From: Anisus vortex
Lineage: Eukaryota > Mollusca > Gastropoda > Planorbidae
Reading direction: 5' to 3'
Length of the DNA stretch: 64,000 nucleotides
Assembly: GCA_949126835.1 (NCBI GenBank)
Contig: OX421509.1
Span: 11,163,420-11,227,419, forward strand
Shown here: in pieces, positions 46,201-55,200 of the stretch
How positions within the stretch are numbered: the first letter of the stretch is position 1
Layout: every line of letters starts with the position of its first letter
Program-made: the position numbers and the translations under genes
The notes under the pieces: generated by a model
Seen by the model: only the letters and a program-made list of their open reading frames with translations
What the model was told of the DNA's origin: nothing
Databases searched by the model: none

Positions 46201-49200
46201 TTACCTGGCTTCAGTGCCATGAGATTGAGTGGGACAGCTGAGAACTGACCAGTCCCGCCACCTTGTAGAAATAAAACTTTGTAGTTGTCTGGAATGGTTC
46301 TGAGGATTACAATGCAAAGATTAAAAAGTTGTGAAAGTTCAATCTAGATCACATAAAACTATCACATGATAAAAATCTCAAGCAATGTTGCTATTCAAAC
46401 AAGTTTTCTGTTAAATGCTGGGGGCTAAAGCTAGTCTATAAAATATATTACAGATTTCAAATGTCACACTGTTGTCCCGGTGGAACATTTAAACCCTTCA
46501 ATACAGTGGATGTCACATTGGCGCCATTTCCATACACTTTTGAATGTAGAGAGACATATGACGAATAACACAGGGGTCATAACTCAAAATTTTCCAAAAT
46601 GTTACTACGTGCGTTCTTTCAGTGGAGTCTTCAAATATATATATATATATATATATATATACATTTCACACAAGTTTTGTCCACAAATAATTGTTATAAA
46701 TATAATAATTTTTTTGCAAACGACACCATTACGTAAGTCTACTTTAAACCAAATAAACAATTTCATGTACAAGTTTCTCCTTCATGTCAATTGTTGTGTA
46801 TGGCCAATGAAACTAAACAGATAATTTTGACAATTCTTACAAAGTGATCGTATGGCCAGCAGAGTTGAAGCCAGAAGTTTCTTTTGTTTCAGGGTGGGCT
46901 GAACTTTCAAATGTTCACTATTTTAGTGCAAATTTTTAAAAAATTTTATTTTCCTGAAATTTCAGGGGGGGGGGGGGGGCTTAGCCCTCCACGTGGCTTT
47001 GCCCCTGATGGCCATTACATTGCCTAATCCAATTTCCCAAACTGTTGTCACAGGTTATATGAACTTATAATATTTTAGATTGTACTGTATAATTTTAGAG
47101 GTTGAAAAAAACACATTTCCTCTGGCACCTTAAACACACCAGGCAAGAAAATGTATTATATCTATTTTTTGGGGCAACTAAACACAAAAGAAATTTAGTA
47201 CCCTGCGGAAAAAACTGATCATAGGGCAACTACTTACAACAAATGTCTCAACTTCTGCTCAGCTGCGTGGAGAATTTTGCTGAATTCTGATGATCTGTGA
47301 CTGAGTTCTGGAAGAAGAAAAAAAAAGACACAAGTAGCCTATCAGGCTGATAATTTAAAAAAAAAATTGAAATTACTTTAAAAGTAGGTTTTTAAGTCCT
47401 TTTTTTTTTGTGTAATTTAATGTGAAAGGTATATTTTTTTCTTTTCAATTGCTGTATATATGGCCAATGAAAAACTACAGATAATTTTGACATATCATAC
47501 AAAGTGATTATAAGGCCAGTATGTACAAAGCCCAATTCAATTTCCCAAACTGATGTCACAGGTCCTGGTTTCAGGGTTTGGAAGATACAGGAATACTATC
47601 AATACCCAGGGAAAAAAGGACCTGGCAATTATACAAAGCAAAAAGATTTTGCTAACACATTTTTCTAGCTGTTCTGTCCACATTTTTTGTGTGATGAAAT
47701 TAAAAAATGAAATTAACACATTTTCACACATCTTGTCTGATTCTTACAGACTTTCCAACCTGGTAGGGTCCTATTTATTCTGCTTGTTCTAGAAATTAGA
47801 ACATTCTAGAAATCAGTCTTTTCTTTTTGAGTGGACACAACCATTAAGTTATTCTAAAAGTTTCAGTGACCAGGAGTTTCAGCATTGTTGGAACAGGCTT
47901 TCCATTTAACCCACAAAGGCCCAAATTATTTTCTGGCTCTGGGTGGAGGGGGGCCCTATACAATAAGGGCAGTAACTAAGTTAATTTTAAAAACTAGAAA
48001 TCACAATTAATTCCCTTGTGTTCCACAGCTCAAACTCTGGGCTGTAAGGGTAAAAAAAAAAATCAATGCACGTATTTAATTAATATTTGTCAGTTTTTGA
48101 ACAGGGAGGATGGTCCCATTTAAACATGGTGGCTCACCGGTGCCCCCAGTGGCTTCCGATTAAGTACCCTAAAATATCAAGCATAAGCAGCACCTGTGTA
48201 TAAGCAGCAGGTATACATTGGATATGCAAGTAAAATTGTAAGCCGAACTCAAAATCTATTTCATGTACTGGTATAATTACTTAAGCTATATTTTTTGTTT
48301 TTCACTGTTACTTTTTTTTATAATTTTGAATGTCTTTGTCAAATGTCAGATGAATGGAAGATCAAATATCAGCTATATATTATTCTACTTAAAGCCTGAA
48401 GGCCCAGGATCTAAATTAAATGAGAAAGTTATAAAGTCAATTTCAAATGATATCCGAGCCTAGGAAAAAAACTTTTTTTTATTAACACATTGACATGTAT
48501 ACATACCTTTCTCGAAACCATACATTGGGTAAAAGAAGTAACTCGAGATTTACTACTTACATAGCCACTTGCTCTGCAAGTATAATAATACTATAGGCCA
48601 GGGTTGGCAACCTACGGCATGCATACCAAGCTTGGCCCGCTGAGCGATTTTCAATGGCGCTCGGCAGACCCCCAAAATATGCATTTCGAAGTCTCTTCTA
48701 AACAGAGAATGGGATGATTAATTTTAGGCTCTTGGCACGCTGAATGATTTATGAATCCAACTTTGGCACGCTATAATCAAAAGGTTGTCGAAACCTGTTA
48801 TAAGCTAGTAACGTACCGTTCCGACCAAATTGATCATAGGGCTGGTGAGGCACATCGCTCACCAGTTTCTATGGCCAAGGCATACCAGGTGACTGTGGGG
48901 CCAGCCGCCTTTACTTTACCCCAAATAAGGTCAGGTACCCACCAGAGCTGCGTAGACTCATGGACACCCTCTAGACCCAGGAAAAAGATCCTAGTCTTCA
49001 ACAGGATTCGAACCCAGGACAGTCAAACGCACTGCCGGTGCTCGGCCACTGTGACCCATGAACCCTGCTATAGGCTACAGTCATTAGTTTTAAAGAAAGA
49101 GTAACCATGAACCCTGCTATAGGCTACAGTCATTAGTTTTAAAGAAAGAGTAACCATGAACCCTGCTATAGGCTACGGTCATTAGTTTTAAAGAAAGAGT

Positions 49201-52200
49201 AACCATGAACCCTGCTATAGGCTACAGTCATTAGTTTTAAAGAAAGAGTAACCATGAACCCTGCTATAGGCTACAGTCATTAGTTTTAAAGAAAGAGTAA
49301 AACAAGGGTTCGTACAGAAAAATTGCCTCAAAATTCCAGGAGTTTTCCAGGAGTGTTCAAGAAGTTTTTCAGGAGTAAATTTTTTTGAAAAACCAAGCCG
49401 AGCTCTTTAAAAATAACAACAACTCGCTACACAGCCTTTTTTTGTTTGTTTTACGACATTACGGAGACTTATATAGCATACTTCCCAAGTTTGGATCGAA
49501 AAAAAACAAGATTTAGTAAAAACAGAACCATGGAGTGGCAACACTGGTGTCATCAACGTTTGCGTGCGGAAATAAAAAGTGGCAAAGAGGGTTAACTCCA
49601 ATAGGGCTTTCTGGAAAAGTGAAAGTACAATCTAAGAGCAGTGATTACTATTTTTTTTATTAAAAATTAATCTACCTAAAAAAAAAGGAGTTTTTAGTAT
49701 CTTCCAAGGACTAAATGCAGTTTTTCCAGGAGTTTTAAGGAGCTGTACGAACCCTGAAAACAAACAACGAAGAATCACCTACCCATAACACTAACGCCTG
49801 TGTCCTTGTGGTCCAACATTTCTTTTTGTGCATGGGCCAAAACCTAGAAGTAAAAAAAAAAAAGAGACAAAAAAAAAATCCATAATGTAAGATTTCATTT
49901 AAAATAAGGAGGTGGGGGTGGGGGGGGGGGGGTGAAACTTAAATAGGTTCACATTTTTTTTAAATTTAATTTATTGAGGTTAAAGAAAAAAGTTAAAGCA
50001 CTACAATTTTTTAGATCCATGTTTGTTATATATGCATGTTGCCTTTCAAAAATGGTTGCTCTTAAACTCTTAACTATTCTCAAAGATGCAAAACACAAAA
50101 AAGCTATATGTAGCCTAAGTTAAAAGATCTTCCAATGATTTTAACATGGGTTCAATATGAATTTTTACATGGGCATCAGAAAAAAAATGATAATTATAAA
50201 AATTGATTTTGTGTAAGTTGGGGTGAGGTATGTGGCTGAACATGTGATATTATATAAAGCGGGTGTCGGCAGCCTATGGCACGCGTGCCAGACTTCGCAT
50301 ACAGGGCAATTTTGTCAATGGCACGCGGAAGACCCCTGAAAAGACTTACGAGTAAAGAGCAGAATGACATTTAGGCTGTTGGCACGCTGAATAAATTAGA
50401 AATCCTACTTTGGCACACTGTTATCAGAAGGTTGCCGACCCCCTGATATAAAGTATGTAAAGGATAAGGAAATCGGTACAACATTGTACAATTCACTAAT
50501 TACTGTCTAAAAGTAAATATCATGTAGCCCTGGGGTCGGCAACTTAATGATAATATTGTGCCAAAGTAGGATTTCTAATTCATTCAGAGTGCCAACAGCC
50601 TAAAAGTCACCCTGCTCTACCAATCAATTCATTGTGGAAGAGACTTGAATTGCACATTTTAAGGGTCTTTCGCGTGCCATTGGAAATCGCTCTGCGTGAT
50701 TCGTGCCATAGGTTGCCGACACCTGATGTAGCCTACCTAAAGGTGGTGTGATAGATGTTACAGAATGTATTAATGTATAGGGAAAGGAAAAAGGGGAGAT
50801 CGGGGTGGGGGGGGGTCAATGTAGGTCACAGCTGCCTTGTCGGATGTACAAAGTTTATTACATCAACAACACGACCATACGATAGCATGTCAATATCGTG
50901 TGTCCTTAGTATGGTCACAAGGTAAATATAAATTACAGGCTACTGCGGCTGATTGTGACAAATATTATAGTGTGATGTTATTTGATGGTTTGTTATTCTT
51001 GGTGGTCTGCTTGTATTATTGACAGTAATATGGATGTGGATGAAGGTCACGTTGGACGGCGGCCGGTTGTTTATCGGGCATTCCTTCAAGCTATACTAAA
51101 ACCAACAAAGATAAGGGGAGGGGGTGAATGCGGAGATGCGCGCTCAGTCTCTTTCTCTCTATATATCTAGCATCTCATAAACAGAGAGAGGGGAGATTAA
51201 TAGCTTTAATCTCTCTTCTTCCCTCCCCCTCTGTAAAATGTAGACTTTGCTATGTCGAAGGGTGTTGAAAAAAAATTAGTTTTCATTTTCTATTTAGGTC
51301 GACGCTGAGAGGGGGATTGGGGGGGGGGGGGGGATAGGGATATGGACAGAGGGACAGACAGAGAGGGAGAATGGGGAAGGTTTGGGAGAATGAATGCAGG
51401 GTCCTTACTGTAAAACTCGTTTTAAAATCACTAACTTAAATTATCACTAAGTTTTTTTTTTGTCCAAACATTACGAAAAATAAAATTCCCTGATCAATAG
51501 ACTATCTAAAGCCCGGTATGTGTTAAATGTCATCATTGATTTTAATAGGTAGGCCTAGTGAAATATAAGATAATATATACTAGGTAGGCCTAGTGAAATA
51601 TTAGATAATATTTACTAGGTAGGCCTAGTGAAATATTAGATCATATATACTAGGTAGGCCTAGTGAAATATTAGATCATATATACTAGGTAGGCCTAGTG
51701 AAATATTAGATCATATATACTAGGTAGGCCTAGTGAAATATTAGATAATATATACTAGGTAGGCCTAGTGAAATATTAGATAATATATACTAGGTAGGCC
51801 TAGTGAAATATTAGATCATATATACTAGGTAATAGGTAGGCCTAGTGAAATATTAGATCATATATACTAGGTAGGCCTAGTGAAATATTAGATCATATAT
51901 ACTAGGTAGGCCTAGTGAAAAATTAGATAATATATACTAGGTAGGCCTAGTGAAATATTAGATCATATATACTAGGTAGTCCTAGTGAAATATTAGATCA
52001 TATATACTAGGTAGGCCTAGTGAAAAATTAGATAATATATACTAGGTAGGCCTAGTGAAATATTAGATCATATATACTAGGTAGTCCTAGTGAAATATTA
52101 GATCATATATACTAGGTAGGCCTAGTGAAATATTAGATAATATATACTAGGTAGGCCTAGTGAAATATTAGATAATATATAGGCCTAATAGGTGGAATAT

Positions 52201-55200
52201 TAGTCTTGCTATTATAAAAAAAAAATAGTAGCCTACAAATTGACCAGGATTCGAACCCAGGCCCTTCGGTACGGCAACCGAACGTGTGGTCGCCGTACCT
52301 CTTTTGTTTTTCGATTCCGATAGCCTTACTCATAAAATTGTCAGAAAAAATATAACAGGAGTTTAAGGGTGCATATCTTAAACTTAACGACACTGGTGTG
52401 TAATTGCTGAAGGCCAAGTTAAATTTTAAACACATGCCGCATGGACACCGTGCCCTCAAACTTGAAAAGAATCATGTCAGTTATCCCAAATATTTAGGCC
52501 TACAGCCCATCTAAGCGCCCTACAACGGGTTAGAGCGCCTGTTAAACGGGAAGAGAGAGAGAGAAATAAAGGAGGAGAGGTATAAAGATGGGCGCTTGAA
52601 TAGAGACTTGAAGTATAAGAGAAATACGGGGTTTACAACAAGGGAGAGAAAGAAGGAGGGAGAAGAAGGAGGGAGAAGAAGGACCCTGGGGAAAAAGTAA
52701 AATAGAAAGAAGTTGTAGGTCTATGTTGAAAACAAAATGTAGAGCCCGTTCTTTAATTATATTGTGGAGGACGTTCAAATCATGAGGCGCACACCACTGC
52801 CCCTATTCACACAGAATAAGTATAATATAGGCCTATTTCTATTCTGGGCCTATACATGACTTGGGGTGGGTGTCAGCCTAAAACCTACACACGTGATCGT
52901 TACATAATATAAACTTGTCACCATTTTCGGCCACGGGTGATAACACAAGAGAAAAAAAAACACCCGCCCGAGGAGCAGTAGCCTACCGAAAAAAAAATAC
53001 ACTAGCAAATCGAGCCTCCTCCTTTCTACCGCCCCTACCTGTTATTCAGCCAACCATGATTTCTCCCCCCCCCCCTCCTACAAGTCACGCGCCACGAGGT
53101 CACTGTTATGTCATATCAAGATAACCCTCTTCCCCCCCACCCTGCCCCAAATACCCACCTTTCCAAACCATGACCTAATTAAATGGCGCAGTAGGTCACG
53201 TGATGTCTGCCGCTATCGTAACACCCCCCCCCCCCCCCGCACACGACACACAAATAATTGTTTCGATAAAGAAGAACAACAATCTTATAAAGTAGGTCAC
53301 TTTTGAAATCTAGCTGACGTCGAGAGTTTTTGTGGTTTGTCTTTTTCTGTTTGGTCCGTGACGAGCACGTGGTGACGAGACTATACTGCACCCTTGGATG
53401 AACAGCGGAATTCTCGGAAAGAAGAAATATAGAACGGAACAAAATCGATTTATTTTAAGACAAGAAAACATCGGGACAGAAGAATTATTATTGCAAAAGC
53501 TCGACAAGTCGTTGTGTCAAACAATTAATATATATATATATATAAATTGTGTAGGCTACGGATTTTATAAACATTATTCTTATCTTATCTTATACATTAC
53601 AGACGCTCCTTATATAATGCAGATTATTTCGTCGTACCCCACCATTCTGGAGTCTATACCCAGTTCTGATTGTTGCCTAGCAATCGCCAGTATGCCAAGA
53701 CCGGTCGGGGATATTTGTGTGCTGGCTACAAATTTTGACAAGACATCACACTTGGGTCACGTGATCGAAATCGAAGGTTAGAAAAAGAACACCGATCACA
53801 CACTATGCTTTTAAAATTAGTTACGCGACCATCTGTGGGCTGTTAGGTTTTCAGATAAAATATTTAAAAACAAAAACTAATTCACGACCATCGTCCTACT
53901 GACCCCTTAATTTCTTTTCAGGATAAAAAACAAACAAACAACAACTGCCGACACAAAAGATAACCAAACATGTTGATCATGCCACGCGAAAAACACAAAA
54001 AACAACATACAATTAGTCCACTTTCAACAAAAGGTGTTAAAAGGTAACTTTAATTTTTTATTTTTATATATATTTTTTTGGAGTTATGAATGTGTGTTTA
54101 AATTGATTTAAAATAATAAATGCTGATCTTCTAGCCCAACTTTCCAAACTTTCTATGCAAGTACAGTACTCGTCGGGCCAACCGGGCCAAATTGATCAGG
54201 GCCGGTGGGGCAGCGTTCACCCGTTGCTGCTTCACCCACCCGTTTCTCTAGTCATGGCGGCATACTAGAGGATGTGTGTCCAGCACAATATGTCCAACCA
54301 CATTTACTATACCCACACTAACGCCAGGTAACCATCAGTGATGGGTGGACACCCTCGAGTCCCGGGGGAATAAAAAGTCCTATACTTCAACAGGATTCGA
54401 ACCCAGGACTTTCGGTCGGCCACCGTGTCGCATTACTCTAATATATATGATAAGAAAATATGACGCGTCTTTCAAAAGATATTAAATTTTAAATTGCAAC
54501 GAAAAGGGTCGATTTAATTTCTGTTAACTTAGCAACTTTTGCAAGTGAACTGACGGACTCAAATGTTAAGTTTGTTTAAATCTATAGCCATGTGTAGGCT
54601 AACATTTTGAATACGCAAATTGTGTCACTTGTGAAGCCAATAATAATATTGGGCTTATTGGGTCTTCATTCTAAGAGTGTCAGCGTGGCATGTCTCACAT
54701 CAGGGGTCGGCAACCTTTTGATAACAGTGTGCCGAAGTAGGATTTCTAATTCATTCAGCGTGCCAGCAACCTTTATTAACTTTAAGTAGTAGGAAGTGTG
54801 GTACACGTGCCGTAGGTTGCCGACCCCTGCCTTACACAACTTCTCACATTCTAATGGACTAGAAAAGCGCACACGTTATGTTCACGTCATGGGTCTGAAT
54901 TTAGTCTGAAATACAAATGAATAGAAATCTGGATATGGGGGGGGGGGGAGGTTCTCGTCCTAGCCACTATAGGTCTACCTATGCTGTGGTCCTAGCGGAT
55001 CACTACTAGCAAAATACTTTGTGTCCTCCACCTACAATAGCACACCTGGTGGGCTAACGTCGCAAGACTGTGTCAAGTTTTTGTGCTAAACACTGCAACA
55101 CACAAACGAGACACAATTAGGGCACAGCTCGTGGAATACGTGTTTTTTTTTATTATTACGTAGAGAGTTTTAAAAGCTCATGAAGTAACTTTCAACACGA

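Larger units (their letters stand above)
47308..49782. other. PSAT1 intron 2, content note
   Basis: 47308-48598 is AT-rich sequence without a recognised feature. Then a hAT MITE, a SINE, a 49-bp tandem array and a second MITE lie almost end to end up to exon 2. Confidence 0.65.

Noticed and set aside
48880..49055. tRNA gene on the minus strand
   Set aside because: A and B boxes are present, but no full cloverleaf, and the same sequence is part of a repeated SINE.
51548..52185. CRISPR-like array of 35-bp repeats
   Set aside because: The units are contiguous with no unique spacers, and the context is eukaryotic; it is a satellite.
53179..53442. First PSAT1 exon near 53.2 kb
   Set aside because: No N-terminal PSAT motif was found there; the correct exon with [11 protein letters not shown] is at 57765-57842.
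53398..53781. 127-codon plus-strand frame near 53.4 kb
   Set aside because: It contains a TA-repeat and an orphan LINE end, with no domain or conserved motif.
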